Shown: in pieces, positions 35,592 to 45,053 of the stretch
Position numbering within the stretch: position 1 is the first letter of the stretch
Layout: every line of letters starts with the position of its first letter
Assembly: GCF_002968575.1 (NCBI RefSeq)
Contig: NZ_PVBM01000008.1
Location: forward strand, 62,001-126,000
Direction of reading: 5' to 3'
Source of the DNA: Neorhizobium huautlense
Lineage (GTDB): Bacteria; Pseudomonadota; Alphaproteobacteria; Rhizobiales; Rhizobiaceae
DNA length: 64,000 bases
Position numbers and translations under genes: made by a program
Notes under the pieces: model-generated
What the model was told of the DNA's origin: nothing
Seen by the model: only the letters and a program-made list of their open reading frames with translations
Databases searched by the model: none

Positions 35592-37717
35592 CAGCTTGCC
35601 GCCTCCCGCATCGTCTGCGCCTTGCGGTTTTTGAGCCAGGCCAGCGCTTCTGCCATGCGCTTTTCGAGCGCATCGTCCGCATGCACATTCGGCTCGCGCC
35701 CCTCCTGCGCCCGGAACCGCTTGATCCGGGGCCACAGCGTCCGCGCTTCCTCTTCCGTCATCTGCACACGCATGGCCACCATGGCCGATTGTACCTGAGA
35801 CAGAAGTGGCGCATCGAAACTGCGTGAGGCAACCTCGAAGCATTCCTGAAAGGCGTTGACGCTGTCGATCAGGTCAATATCCAGCTCACGCACATTGATG
35901 AAGCGGCGCACCATGGCGAGCAGCGTGTTGGGTGCCGCCCGCATATCGTCGTCTGCGTCGTTGCCATCCGCCTGCCCGGCGTCGCCGTCCGTTCGGCGCA
36001 CTTCACCGCCTGCCTGATCGGCACCGATGAACGGTGCGCCCGCTTCCTGAAATCCACGTTCGGCTTCCTGGCGTGCCAGCGTCAGCAGGTTCATGCGCGC
36101 GGCAAGGTTCTGGCGAATGGCTTCGGTTTCGTCATCGTTGAGGTTCTCGTAGCGATGCTCGATAATGTCCGTCAGCAGCATCTGCGTTGCCACTTCCGGT
36201 GCCGTGTCGGGGGAAACGATGCGGACATCGACAGCCTGGCAGGCAGTTGCCATCAGGTCGGCCATATCGTTCTCGCAAATGTCCCGTGCTCGTTCGGTCG
36301 GCGGCTCCATCAGACCCTTGATGCCGATGGTGATCGTACCCTGGCCGTCATCGGTGATCGGTTCGCGGATGTCGCCATCTTCCCGGCGATAAAATTTGAA
36401 ATTGGGCGCCAGCACCTGTTCCATCAACAAGGAGCCGGAAATGGCCTTCAGCATGTCGTTGACGGCATCCTTCACCGCTGCCGTTTCCACACCCGGTTCC
36501 GCGACCAGATTGGTGAAGATGGCTTTCGGCTTGCCCGGCGCATCGCGCGTGGCGCGGCCAATGATCTGCACAATTTCGGTCAGCGATGCCCGGTAGCCAA
36601 TGGTCAGCGCGTGTTCGCACCACACCCAGTCAAAACCTTCCTTGGCCATGCCAAGCGCGATGATAATGTCCACCTTGGCGCGGTCAGCCTCGTCGTCGCG
36701 CTTGCCATTCAGTCCTTTGATCTCGCGGGAAAGAGCAGCCTTCACCCCCTCACGCTCCGGGCCATCATCCACCAGATCGGCCACCTTCAGCACCCGGCCA
36801 TCTGCCGTGCGGATCAGATCGAAGCCGGTCACCTCTTCCACGCCGATATGCTCGCCGATGAGATCGAGAATGCGGCCTACCTCATCGTTCTTCTCGCCAA
36901 AGGCTTCCGCCGAGCCGCGATGGGGAATATGGATGATGGTCTTGAGCGTTGTGTCCAGCACATCGGGCAGGCCATTGATATACTGGCCGCGATAGAAGCT
37001 GTAATTGACGCCGAGCGCCTTCAGATACTCATAGCCTTCAAGCTGCTCATAATAGGAATACGTGATTGTCTTGAAGCGCGCCTCGTCTTCCGGGCGCAGC
37101 ACGGGCACGGTATCGCCGCGAAAGTAGGAGCCGGTCATGGCCATCACATGGCATTGGCCGCGCGCCACAATCTGCCGCAGGATTTCGCCGAGACGGTTAT
37201 TATCCGCCGCCGAAACATGGTGAAACTCGTCAATGGCGAGAAACACGTTGTCGAAAGCGGCGATCCCATGCGCCCGCTCCACCGCCTCGAAACCGAAGCG
37301 GAAGGTGGCATGGGTGCAGACCAGCACGCGGGCATCAGACTGCATGAACTCCGAAAACGCCTTCACCTTCTGCGCGGTCGAGCCATCTTCGGTGCCGGAA
37401 AGGCAGAGGTTCCAGCGGTCCTCCACCTGCCAATCGGCATCAAAGCCATAGCTTTTCAGATCGGTTGAGCGGAAGGAGCCGCCAATCGAGGTTTCCGGCA
37501 CGCAGACAAGGGTTTTGGCAAGCCCCTGATGGTTCAGCTTGTCCAGCGCCACAAACATCAGCGCGCGGCTCTTGCCCGCAGCAGGCGGGGCTTTCAGTAG
37601 AATGAACTGGGCGCTGCGAGCGGCATAGGCACGGGCCTGCATGGGCCGCTGGCCCAGCGCATTGGTGGCCTTGGATTGTCCGGTGCCATTGTAGCGCACA
37701 TTGACCATCTCAACCAT
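35591..37717 (-). CDS. DEAD/DEAH-type SF2 helicase of a restriction-modification-like operon
   Basis: This 708-aa protein has Walker A LKAPPAAGKS at 41-50, the DEFH box at 163-166 (AIDEFHHV), motif III MTGSYFRGD and motif VI QIIGRATRDAPG near 390, so it is an SF2 translocase like those of type I and III restriction enzymes. The C-terminal 250 residues have no nuclease motif I can see. It starts one base after the methylase stop and is followed by the GIY-YIG gene in TGATG overlap. Together the genes suggest a modification-dependent nuclease complex in which the methylase protects self DNA. Confidence 0.83.
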   Translation of the reverse strand: MVEMVNVRYNGTGQSKATNALGQRPMQARAYAARSAQFILLKAPPAAGKSRALMFVALDKLNHQGLAKTLVCVPETSIGGSFRSTDLKSYGFDADWQVEDRWNLCLSGTEDGSTAQKVKAFSEFMQSDARVLVCTHATFRFGFEAVERAHGIAAFDNVFLAIDEFHHVSAADNNRLGEILRQIVARGQCHVMAMTGSYFRGDTVPVLRPEDEARFKTITYSYYEQLEGYEYLKALGVNYSFYRGQYINGLPDVLDTTLKTIIHIPHRGSAEAFGEKNDEVGRILDLIGEHIGVEEVTGFDLIRTADGRVLKVADLVDDGPEREGVKAALSREIKGLNGKRDDEADRAKVDIIIALGMAKEGFDWVWCEHALTIGYRASLTEIVQIIGRATRDAPGKPKAIFTNLVAEPGVETAAVKDAVNDMLKAISGSLLMEQVLAPNFKFYRREDGDIREPITDDGQGTITIGIKGLMEPPTERARDICENDMADLMATACQAVDVRIVSPDTAPEVATQMLLTDIIEHRYENLNDDETEAIRQNLAARMNLLTLARQEAERGFQEAGAPFIGADQAGGEVRRTDGDAGQADGNDADDDMRAAPNTLLAMVRRFINVRELDIDLIDSVNAFQECFEVASRSFDAPLLSQVQSAMVAMRVQMTEEEARTLWPRIKRFRAQEGREPNVHADDALEKRMAEALAWLKNRKAQTMREAAS

Positions 37718-37718
37718 T

Positions 37719-40397
37719 TTACTTCGCCCCCTGCTTCACCCGCGCCGCATACAGCTTGAACAGCTTTTCCAGCCGTTCCGTGTCGTTGCGAAAGGCGCGG
37801 CCAATATACATGCTCTCCAGCAACTCATCATTTTCCCGGTGCACGGCCCGCAGATCGTCCGGCATCTTGTCGGGGTCGTAGAGATCGGCAATGCTTTTGG
37901 GGTAATGCTGATAGCGCGTTTTCAGAATGCGCCGCGCAGACGCCGAAAGCTGCTCCAATTGGTCAGCGGTGAATTTCGGCACCGGAAAGGTGTTCCAGCC
38001 CAGCGTGTTGGAATAGCGGAAGTCGGATTTAAGCTTGCCGCAGACGGTGGCGATCCAGACGAGGTGCAGACGCGACGCGACCAGCGCGATGCACCAGTCG
38101 GGGGCGTCGTAGAGAACCTGATTTGCATTTGATGAGACTACTCCGGCGCTGACGCGTTCGACCGGCAGATATGGTCGGCGCTCCGACGTAACGCTGGGGA
38201 TCAAAATTGATGACTGGATAGGATCGATCCGTATCTGGTCGAACTCGTATGGTCGATTGGCCATTTTCTGAGTTGGCTTCTTAGGGCTCGCCAACCGAAA
38301 TTGTCTCACCATTTGAAAGCGCTCAGCGAATTGCGGGATTGCACTTGCTTCTGCAAATTCGTCTTCTTTGACCCAAATGCAGTAGCGCGTGTAATTATTC
38401 ACCACCTCCTGCGACCCCATGTATGGACGGATATATTTTTCCGCAACAGAGTGCGTAGAGATGATGTCATCCCGTTCATCCGCAGAAATAATCAGGAAAC
38501 CTCCATCGGACGGCTTGTTGCCATAGTCCATAAATGGCAGTCCAAAAATGCTTCTACGCTCGGTTTCAACAAATATATCGGGACAATTCACAAGATAAGC
38601 GTTTATGTTTTCAACGTTCTGAATCAATTCTTCAAAAAATATCAGCTTTTTGGCGGATATTTTGTTTCTGACTCCTATAATAGAACAAATGACCGCAGCA
38701 TTTGCTGAAGCGTTGTTTCGCCATTTGAAATCTTTATTGGTAAAGAATATCTCAAGATTCTGCTGTAAGACGTGTGGCCACAGTGCTGCTACCGAATAGC
38801 CTTGGCAAACTGAATTCGTTGATACCAATGCGGAACGCGCTGAGCGTCCCTCGACATATCTAGCTGCCTTAAAAAACCAAGCAGAAACAAAATCGAAAGC
38901 TGCGTAGTTAAGCGTTACGCGCTCGAAGACGTGAGCTAAGTCAGCCTTTTGTTCTTTAGATTGATAAGTCGAGCCTAAAAACGGCGGGTTTCCTGCAATG
39001 AAAACCTCTTCATCCCCGACGGGAGGCGGGCAAACCTCATCCCAATTTACCCGCAGAGCATTGTCGCACCTGATTTGACCACCATCCCGCAACGGCAGCA
39101 GCGGCGGCATCCGCCCGAACACATCGGCAAAGTGGGCATTGGCCTGATACTCGGCAATGAATAGAGCGAGCTTAGCCGTTTCCGCCGCAAAGTCCGTCAA
39201 CTCGATGCCGTAGAACTGGTTGAGGCTGACCGAGGAGAACATGGCAAAATGCTCGTTGCCCTCCAGTTCTCCCAACCGTTTCAGAATGCGGATTTCGCGC
39301 TCGCGCATCTGCCGATAGGCGACGACAAGAAAGTTGCCCGAGCCGCAGGCGGGATCGAACACCCGGATTTTCGACAGGCGGTGAAGCTGTGCCTTTAGGG
39401 CCGCTGGCTTGTCCCAGGCCTTGTCCAGGGCTTCATCCAGATCATCCAGAAACAGCGGCCCCAGCACCTTCATGATATTGGGCACAGAGGTGTAATGCAT
39501 GCCCAGCTCGGCGCGGGCCTTGGGATCGGCAATCGACTGGATCATCGAGCCGAAAATATCCGGGTTGATCAGCTTCCAGTCCAGCTCTGCGGCATCGCGC
39601 AGATAGCGGAAGGAGATGGGGTCAAACGCCGGGGCCTCGATAGAATCGGCAAACAGCCCACCATTGACGTATTCGAATTTTTCGGTCCAGGCAGGCAGCC
39701 CCTCCCGCTGGCCTTTGGGCAGGTTCATGGCCGCGAAGGCCTGCACCAGCACATCGCGCGCATGTTCGCCCTTGTTGCCGCCATAGGAGAAGACGGCAAA
39801 GGAGAACTGATCTTCCTTGAAAACGCCCACATCCTCGGAAAATAGGCAGAAGATCAGTCGCGTCATGAACAGGTTCATGGCATGGCGGCGCTCCGGCACA
39901 GCCCAATCCGGGTTTGCCTTTAAAAGCGCATCATAAAGCTTTGCGAGCTTGCCGGTGGCCTTGATGTCAACCGGGTTTTCCTCTGCCGCCCGGTACCGCT
40001 CCTTGCCAGCAGCAGGCAAGAAGAAGGAAAAATGCGTACCAAGCTCGGCGAACGGGCAGTGCAGCGTTTCCCCGGACTTCGGGTGCTCGGCGGCAATCAT
40101 CTCGCCATCCGTGGCAATCAAAATTGCAGGCTTGGCTTTCACATTGCGCTTGGAGGCGCGGAGCGCATCGAGCATTTCAGCCGCCATGCCCGGCAGGGCC
40201 GGGGCATAATGAAACTTGCCGTTCAGCAGAACGCCGCCCGCAATGTCCGATTTATTGGTGCTGCCCACCCGAAGTTTGGCAATAGTTGCCTGCGCATTAT
40301 CCGTCGCCTGCGCAAAGACATAGCCGAATTCGGTCGGGTCAAACTTCGCCTTGGCAATCGCATCAAGGGCGTCGGCAATTTCGGTGGGGTTCATCAT
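37719..40397 (-). CDS. MmeI-like N6-adenine DNA methyltransferase
   Basis: This 892-aa protein resembles the methylase part of MmeI-type enzymes. Residues 1-150 are an unusual N-terminal domain without a visible PD-(D/E)XK motif. GMHYTSVPNIMKVLGPLFL precedes methyl motif I FDPACGSGNFLVVAYRQ near 346, YGIELTDFAAETAKLAL is motif II, and AGNPPFLGS near 469 is the catalytic NPPF. A target-recognition region follows, and IRQFYNI-like ends are absent. The DNA between about 38150 and 38950, coding for the recognition region, is clearly AT-richer than the rest. Its start overlaps nothing; the frameshifted Mrr gene ends 40 bases upstream. It supplies modification, with restriction left to partner genes. 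Confidence 0.82.
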   Translation of the reverse strand: MMNPTEIADALDAIAKAKFDPTEFGYVFAQATDNAQATIAKLRVGSTNKSDIAGGVLLNGKFHYAPALPGMAAEMLDALRASKRNVKAKPAILIATDGEMIAAEHPKSGETLHCPFAELGTHFSFFLPAAGKERYRAAEENPVDIKATGKLAKLYDALLKANPDWAVPERRHAMNLFMTRLIFCLFSEDVGVFKEDQFSFAVFSYGGNKGEHARDVLVQAFAAMNLPKGQREGLPAWTEKFEYVNGGLFADSIEAPAFDPISFRYLRDAAELDWKLINPDIFGSMIQSIADPKARAELGMHYTSVPNIMKVLGPLFLDDLDEALDKAWDKPAALKAQLHRLSKIRVFDPACGSGNFLVVAYRQMREREIRILKRLGELEGNEHFAMFSSVSLNQFYGIELTDFAAETAKLALFIAEYQANAHFADVFGRMPPLLPLRDGGQIRCDNALRVNWDEVCPPPVGDEEVFIAGNPPFLGSTYQSKEQKADLAHVFERVTLNYAAFDFVSAWFFKAARYVEGRSARSALVSTNSVCQGYSVAALWPHVLQQNLEIFFTNKDFKWRNNASANAAVICSIIGVRNKISAKKLIFFEELIQNVENINAYLVNCPDIFVETERRSIFGLPFMDYGNKPSDGGFLIISADERDDIISTHSVAEKYIRPYMGSQEVVNNYTRYCIWVKEDEFAEASAIPQFAERFQMVRQFRLASPKKPTQKMANRPYEFDQIRIDPIQSSILIPSVTSERRPYLPVERVSAGVVSSNANQVLYDAPDWCIALVASRLHLVWIATVCGKLKSDFRYSNTLGWNTFPVPKFTADQLEQLSASARRILKTRYQHYPKSIADLYDPDKMPDDLRAVHRENDELLESMYIGRAFRNDTERLEKLFKLYAARVKQGAK

Positions 40398-40436
40398 GAA
40401 AGGTCAGGCTTCTTTTTATCGTTGCAGGCAGTTCCG

Positions 40437-41439
40437 TCAGGCCCAGGCCGGAATGAAAATGCGCTTCAGGGGAATGAGCTGCTGGGTTTCGAGATCGAGC
40501 TTATCGTACTGCTCACGCAGGCTTTTCACCAAGTCATCAAGATCCATAAGGGCAGTCGGGATACGGGCGCGTTCAGCCTCATATCGGGGCCTCGCGGGTA
40601 AAGCCGCTGGTGCTGACGTAAAGGCCCTTGTCGAGATCATGCCGTCCGGCGATGAAGTTGCGCAGATCTGGCGCACCCATGGAGCCTTTGCGATGTTTGA
40701 CCTCCACAACAATGCGGGGTGCCTCAAAGCCGAAGCCATCGGGCGAGGCGACAATATCCTTACTCTGATCGGGTCCCGCATCAGAAATTCGTGTCTTGTA
40801 GCCAAGGGAGCGAAGCAGACCCGCAACGAGATCCTGCATTTCCGACCAGCTCAGAGCGTTCACCTTGTCCTTGATGAACTCATGGGCGCGGCTGGCCATG
40901 GATTCGAAAAGGTCTTCTTCGACAGCCTCGCCCACAGCCACCGAATTTTCAGGCGGTGCTATGATATTGCCGGATAAAGCTTTCTTCAGTTCTGCCGCGA
41001 CATCGCTGGATAGCCGAAACAGGGTCGATATGGCGCCGAGGCTATTGCGGCTTTCAACGGAGAGAAGATCGCGGCTGACCCCACCATCCCATCGCACCGA
41101 ACGGACCTGTGTGTCTTCCGGGTTTATCGAGGTGTCGTGGCGATAGGCGCTGGCGATCTCCCCTACAAGGTAGACTCGGCGCGACGGATCGTAGGTGACG
41201 ATCATATCGCCGATGTTCATCTCATTGACGAAGCGGTGGAGTTGGCCGGCTGCCATCGCCTGACTCTGCGGCTTGGCACCAGCATAGGATTTCGCAAGCG
41301 CCTCGCTGATGGTTTTGCGCGTTTTTGCTTGCGAAAGATCACCCAGCGCGGGCCAGCCGATGGCAACGAAAGATTTTTCCTTGAACGCATCAAACAAGCG
41401 ACCGTTGCGCTCGGCGCGAACCATCCACGATTTACTCAT
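40437..41439 (-). pseudogene. Mrr-type restriction endonuclease, frameshifted near its C-terminus
   Basis: The reading frame starts at 41439 (MSKSWMVRAERNG, with GGGGG six bases upstream). It encodes an EVE-like N-terminal domain (LFDAFKEKSFVAIGW, GDMIVTYDPSRRVYLVGEI) and an Mrr catalytic domain with LGYKTRISDAGPD and IVVEVKHRKG as the D...ExK core. It hits a stop at 40579 after SGFTREAPI. The natural continuation RYEAERARIPTALMDLDDL to LKRIFIPAWA is in another frame and ends at 40437. Removing one G from the run at 40586-40589 restores one full-length protein. The slip could be a real mutation or a homopolymer sequencing error. The catalytic core is intact even in the short form. Confidence 0.8.
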
Positions 41440-41539
41440 ATACATCCCCCTGTCGCAGGGATACATTCATCACTCATCGCAAAATTGCAAGATTGGTCAA
41501 GCTGCTACGCTATAGCTGTAGGCTCTGATCCACCGGCCC

Positions 41540-41554
41540 GGAAATTATTTCCGC
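41540..41554 (+). repeat. Module-boundary palindrome, copy D
   Basis: GGAAATTATTTCCGC followed by TTTG, identical over 19 bases to copy A. It lies upstream of the Mrr gene and separates the restriction-modification operon from the DUF3102 module. On the minus strand it reads SKRK-stop. Confidence 0.75.
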
Positions 41555-41941
41555 TTTGACCGCTCCTTGACGATGTCGGTGATCCCGGCTGTTGCGAACT
41601 GTGCCTGCTTGCCATCCGACCGCTTTTGACATCGTGGCGCCTCTATGAGCTGTCCCGGTGTTACCAGGTCGGCAGGTTTTCGAAAACGTGCACCGGCGCG
41701 CAAGGTGGTGCGCCCTATGGTTGTGTTTTGTTGCTTTGGCCAGGTAGAAGTAAGAAAAATTTTAATGTGCCCAAAAGTAAGTAGTTTAAGTATTAATGCA
41801 TGAAATATCCTCAAAGTCCTAAGTAAAAACTGGATGGACAACTTTTGATACGTCTTGAGTTACTTTTAATCTCAAGTGATAATTTATATATCAATTGCAC
41901 AGGTGCAGTTGATGCTTTTGCAACACGCAAGGATCTTTGAC
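41555..41941. other. Intergenic region with promoter-like AT-rich stretch and a gene remnant
   Basis: A minus-strand frame from 41841 ends TDIVKERSKRK-stop within copy D. Its last 40 residues look like the tail of a recombinase rather than a complete gene. From 41740 to 41900 the DNA is AT-rich. An inverted repeat, CTTGAG at 41854-41859 with CTCAAG at 41871-41876, lies about 65 bases before the next gene and is a candidate operator. Confidence 0.45.
41854..41876. promoter_or_regulatory. Inverted repeat upstream of the DUF3102-like gene (candidate operator)
   Basis: CTTGAG (41854-41859) and CTCAAG (41871-41876) form a 6-bp dyad with an 11-base spacer in AT-rich DNA before the DUF3102-like gene. 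The encoded protein has a helix-turn-helix, so self-regulation is possible. This is inferred from position only. Confidence 0.35.
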
Positions 41942-43120
41942 ATGACGAAGAAAACGAACGAAGCGGTATCCGGCCGCTTTGACTACGACGCGCTCAACAT
42001 CGGTGCACAGAGCAAGAAAGAGTTGGAAGCGACAGCCTTCAACATCCAGGCTTTGGGACGCCGCTCCACGGAGCAGGCGTTCGAGCTGGGCGACCTGCTG
42101 GAGCAGGCGTCCGAACTCGTTGAGCCGGGTACTTTCGAGAAATGGGTATCGCAGCGATGCGACATTTCCTCGAAGACCGCGCGCAACTATCGGTCTGTTG
42201 CTCGAAATCTCGCTCCGTACCGTACTCGTGCGGTCGAGCTGGCCGTCAGCCCCACGGTTCTTTTTCATCTGGCGTCCGCGCCGGACGGAAAGGTTGAGGC
42301 TGCCCTGGCTTTTGCGGAGGAGAACGACGGCATTCGCGTCAGTGAAGTGAAAGCCTTGCTGGCGGACGGTTCCGAAGCAGCCTCCGGAGAGGTCACCGCA
42401 ACGGAGCTTCCCGACGTCGGCGGTCTGTCTGGACTGCGGGCGCTGATCGACATGAAGACGAAGAGCGGTGTTGCCGCTTTCGTTGAGAGTGCGGCAGCTC
42501 TCGCCAAGACTGTGGAGGACATTCTTCAAAGCAAACCTCAGGGCAAGCGCCTTCAAAAGAAGGTACTCGTCCCCGTGCTTGAGCCGTTGGGACGAATTGC
42601 CAAGCGCAGCCTGGGCAACGTCCTGCTTCTCGACGCACCAGGCGACATCGACGTCCGAAAGCTCTCCGCGACTGAGCTTGCCCCTGGAAGCCGATGGCAC
42701 AAAGTGTTCGAGACGCTCGACGACGTGGGCGATCGAGAGGCTTGGCCTGAGGCGAAGGAGCTCGAACTGTGGCTGAGCCAGGAGCTGCTGCCGCTCCTCG
42801 ATTGGGCAACCTCGAGAGCGAAGCAGCCTGAATGGCCGATCGAGGCCGCCGTTGCCTCGAAATCACCCGACCAGGTGATGCGCACTGGGCCGGAGGCGCT
42901 GGGTGGCGTCGTGCGGGTTGACGCGCCGAGGCTCGATGCGTCCGAGGACGAGGATGAAACGCTCGAGGACTACGTACCGCCGGCGATGTTCACCCGGAGG
43001 GGTGGAGCATCTGAGACTGCCGGTTCCAACGTCCTTTCTTTCGGCTCGACCGAAGGGCTGCCTGGACTAAGGAAGCCAAAGGCGCTCACGCGCAAACCCG
43101 CCGAGGCGTCGGCGGACTGA
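41942..43120 (+). CDS. DUF3102-like protein with helix-turn-helix character
   Basis: This is a 392-aa protein. Residues 20-130 match the DUF3102 pattern: FELGDLLEQASELVEPGTF, then WVSQRCDISSKTARNYRSVARNL, which has the form of a helix-turn-helix. DUF3102 proteins are common on mobile elements and plasmids and resemble ParB/KorB-like DNA-binding parts. The C-terminal half is acidic and low in known motifs. The ATG at 41942 has AAGGA 8 bases upstream; earlier in-frame codons lie in the promoter-like region. A strong terminator begins at its stop, so it is transcribed alone and could regulate the island or its maintenance. Confidence 0.65.
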   Translation: MTKKTNEAVSGRFDYDALNIGAQSKKELEATAFNIQALGRRSTEQAFELGDLLEQASELVEPGTFEKWVSQRCDISSKTARNYRSVARNLAPYRTRAVELAVSPTVLFHLASAPDGKVEAALAFAEENDGIRVSEVKALLADGSEAASGEVTATELPDVGGLSGLRALIDMKTKSGVAAFVESAAALAKTVEDILQSKPQGKRLQKKVLVPVLEPLGRIAKRSLGNVLLLDAPGDIDVRKLSATELAPGSRWHKVFETLDDVGDREAWPEAKELELWLSQELLPLLDWATSRAKQPEWPIEAAVASKSPDQVMRTGPEALGGVVRVDAPRLDASEDEDETLEDYVPPAMFTRRGGASETAGSNVLSFGSTEGLPGLRKPKALTRKPAEASAD

Positions 43121-43155
43121 ATCAAGAAAGGGGCTTTCGGGCCCCTTTCTTGATT
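43120..43155 (+). terminator. Rho-independent terminator of the DUF3102-like gene
   Basis: Positions 43120-43134 pair perfectly with 43141-43155 over 15 bp around a 6-base loop. The 3' arm is CCCCTTTCTTGATT, which is T-rich. The left arm begins at the last base of the stop codon. Confidence 0.8.
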
Positions 43156-43422
43156 CCGGCTGTGCGTTTGGCGCCGCGCTCAGCGCAACCTCATCGCGCT
43201 TCACCGATCGTTTACCATCGCGCGCGGACAGAATTCGAACGTGAGCCCGCCGTTAACCTCGTTCAGGATCTGTTCTCATTCTTCGCTTCCAGGGTGCTTG
43301 AGATCCGGTCCGGGTCCTGTCAGGACTGGGTGGCTCCACGAGATGGAGCAAGCGGCCCAAGCCGGTGGTGGAACACCGACAAGGGCCTGACCCTCAAGCC
43401 TTGTTGAAGAAGGAATCGGGCT
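43156..43422. other. Non-coding gap before the PD-(D/E)XK-like gene
   Basis: These 267 bases must hold the promoter of the following genes. I see no RNA gene or repeat; short frames in it have no domain content. Confidence 0.4.
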
Positions 43423-44571
43423 GTGACTATTCATACTGCCAAGACCCCAGCCGGGGAAGTTCTGCGCTCCGCGTCAGCGGCATCCTCCACCATGTCTTTT
43501 GTCGCCGGCTCGGCGTCGCGTCGCCAGTTCGGTGAGCACTTCGCTGTTCAGGCTGAACCATCGGCGCTGCGCCGCCACCCGCATCTGGTGCGTTATCCGG
43601 ACGTCGAGGCCGACTTCGACGTGCTGATCGACAGAGCCATCGCCGTGATCGCTGACGGTGAGCCGGTCGAGGATGAGATCCTCGGGCACTACGTCAATGT
43701 TGCGTCGCTCGTGCGCGCCGTCAGCTTCCGCGAAGGCAAGCTTCTCGAGCAGGCCGTCGAACGGTTGGCCAAGGTCAATCCGGATCTGATCGTACTGATG
43801 CAGTCGATCAAACTGCCGTTGGTGAAGGCCGCGATCGAGGCGGTGGCCGGCAATGACTGGCGCCAGCTCGAGGGTGTGCGGCTTGATTGCGAGGCACCGG
43901 CCAAGGGGAGCTACACGCCGGACCTGATCATCGTGAACCGCGCCAAGCGTGCCGCCTTCGTGTTGGACCTGAAGCGCTCGCTCGCGTCCTACGGCGACAC
44001 CAGCCGGCTCGAAGAGCTGAAGCTCCGGATGTTGGCGTCGGCGATGATCTTGCCGGACTGGCTCTACAAGACCCAGAAGCGGCTGATGGTCGAGACCGTC
44101 GGTGTTGCGATCGTCGATGGCGCCAGTCGTCCCAGCGATCATGCGGCGGGCGTCTGGGCTCTCTCGGAAATTGATGACCTTCTCGAGATCGATGGGGCGG
44201 CCGCCTGCATGGCGGAACTTCGTGCTCGTTTTGGGCGCCGCGTGCAGCAGCTTCTCGAGGCTGAGGCCCGCCGGGCGATCGATCACGCAGGGATGCTTGC
44301 TCCGACGCCAGCCATTACCGCGTCCACGATCTCACTCCACACGCGGCGCTTTGGGACGCTGCGGGCGATCCCACGCGTGATGATCTGTGAGGACGTCACC
44401 GGCGACACTGAGGATCACGGACCCGGATGCCTTTGCGGCGACTGCGAAGGATCGAGCTTCGATGATGACGACGATGGTCGCGATGATCCGGAGGCGCTGG
44501 CGGATGACATGGTCTGCTGGCCACCCGAGCATATCCGCATTGGCTTTGCCCGGCGTCTGCTCGACGCCTGA
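43423..44571 (+). CDS. Unknown protein with a PD-(D/E)XK-like motif
   Basis: I do not recognise this 382-aa protein as a named family. The stretch YTPDLIIVNRAKRAAFVLDLKR near residues 167-188 has the spacing of a PD...(D/E)xK nuclease core, with PD, then D-L-K at the end of a hydrophobic strand. The region DHGPGCLCGDCEG near 327 holds a cluster of cysteines, followed by an acidic run. The GTG at 43423 is preceded by GAAGGA. It opens a run that continues through the small gene, the AAA+ ATPase and the M41-like peptidase, all plus strand. A nuclease role is plausible but unproven. Confidence 0.55.
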   Translation: MTIHTAKTPAGEVLRSASAASSTMSFVAGSASRRQFGEHFAVQAEPSALRRHPHLVRYPDVEADFDVLIDRAIAVIADGEPVEDEILGHYVNVASLVRAVSFREGKLLEQAVERLAKVNPDLIVLMQSIKLPLVKAAIEAVAGNDWRQLEGVRLDCEAPAKGSYTPDLIIVNRAKRAAFVLDLKRSLASYGDTSRLEELKLRMLASAMILPDWLYKTQKRLMVETVGVAIVDGASRPSDHAAGVWALSEIDDLLEIDGAAACMAELRARFGRRVQQLLEAEARRAIDHAGMLAPTPAITASTISLHTRRFGTLRAIPRVMICEDVTGDTEDHGPGCLCGDCEGSSFDDDDDGRDDPEALADDMVCWPPEHIRIGFARRLLDA

Positions 44572-44696
44572 TGCTACAAAGCCTTCGCTCGGATGAGGCT
44601 ATGGCTGCGGCGCGTGACGCCGCGGCAGCCTCTTCCCGTTCCCATTATTCTCTGAAGACGCCGTCCATCAAAGCTGGACCGGCGAGGAGATCCCCC

Positions 44697-45053
44697 ATGT
44701 CCGCAGACATCATGTCCACCCAAGCATCACCGACGTCACCCCGCCTCAAGCGGAGCAGCTCGAGAGCTTCCAAACCCAATCAACCTCTTGTGGCTCCGGG
44801 TCCACAGGACGACCCAGCTTTGATCATCGGCCTCGCTCTTGCGTTTGCCCGGCAGGGTTCATCGGAGACGCGCGCCATTCCGTCGGTGCTGCTCGACCGG
44901 CTCCGCCACCATGCACAGTCCGGTGATCCCGCCTGCCGGCTGGTTCTCGACTGCCTCAACAGAAGGGCAGGCGCCAATCGTTGGACATCCGTTCGCGAGG
45001 GCGTGCCGTCGGAAATTGTTTCCGCACATCCGGCAATCGAGGAGGAATGCTGA
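44697..45053 (+). CDS. Small protein of unknown function before the AAA+ ATPase
   Basis: This is a 118-aa protein with a disordered N-terminus rich in Ser, Pro and Lys and a helical C-terminal half (LIIGLALAFARQG, AIPSVLLDRLRHHAQSGDPACRLVLDCL). The ATG at 44697 has GCGAGGAGA six bases upstream; the frame is open earlier to 44571, but without an RBS. Its TGA overlaps the ATG of the AAA+ gene (TGATG), so the two are coupled. It may be an adaptor for the ATPase; this is a guess from position. Confidence 0.6.
   Translation: MSADIMSTQASPTSPRLKRSSSRASKPNQPLVAPGPQDDPALIIGLALAFARQGSSETRAIPSVLLDRLRHHAQSGDPACRLVLDCLNRRAGANRWTSVREGVPSEIVSAHPAIEEEC
45011..45025 (+). repeat. Module-boundary palindrome, copy E (one mismatch, inside a gene)
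   Basis: GGAAATTGTTTCCGC has one mismatch in the right arm. It lies inside the small gene before the AAA+ ATPase, 28 bases ahead of its start. It is the weakest copy and could be a chance match. Confidence 0.4.

Noticed and set aside
35592..35843. N-terminal extension of the GIY-YIG protein
   Set aside because: This part overlaps the helicase coding end; the ATG at 35591 in TGATG overlap is a better start.
34386..41439. DISARM or BREX assignment for the methylase-helicase operon
   Set aside because: DUF1998 (DrmB), phospholipase D (DrmC), PglZ and BrxC-like genes are all missing.
45011..45025. Copy E of the boundary motif as a true module junction
   Set aside because: It has one arm mismatch and lies inside a small gene coupled to the ATPase gene, so it does not separate modules cleanly; listed as a motif only with low confidence.
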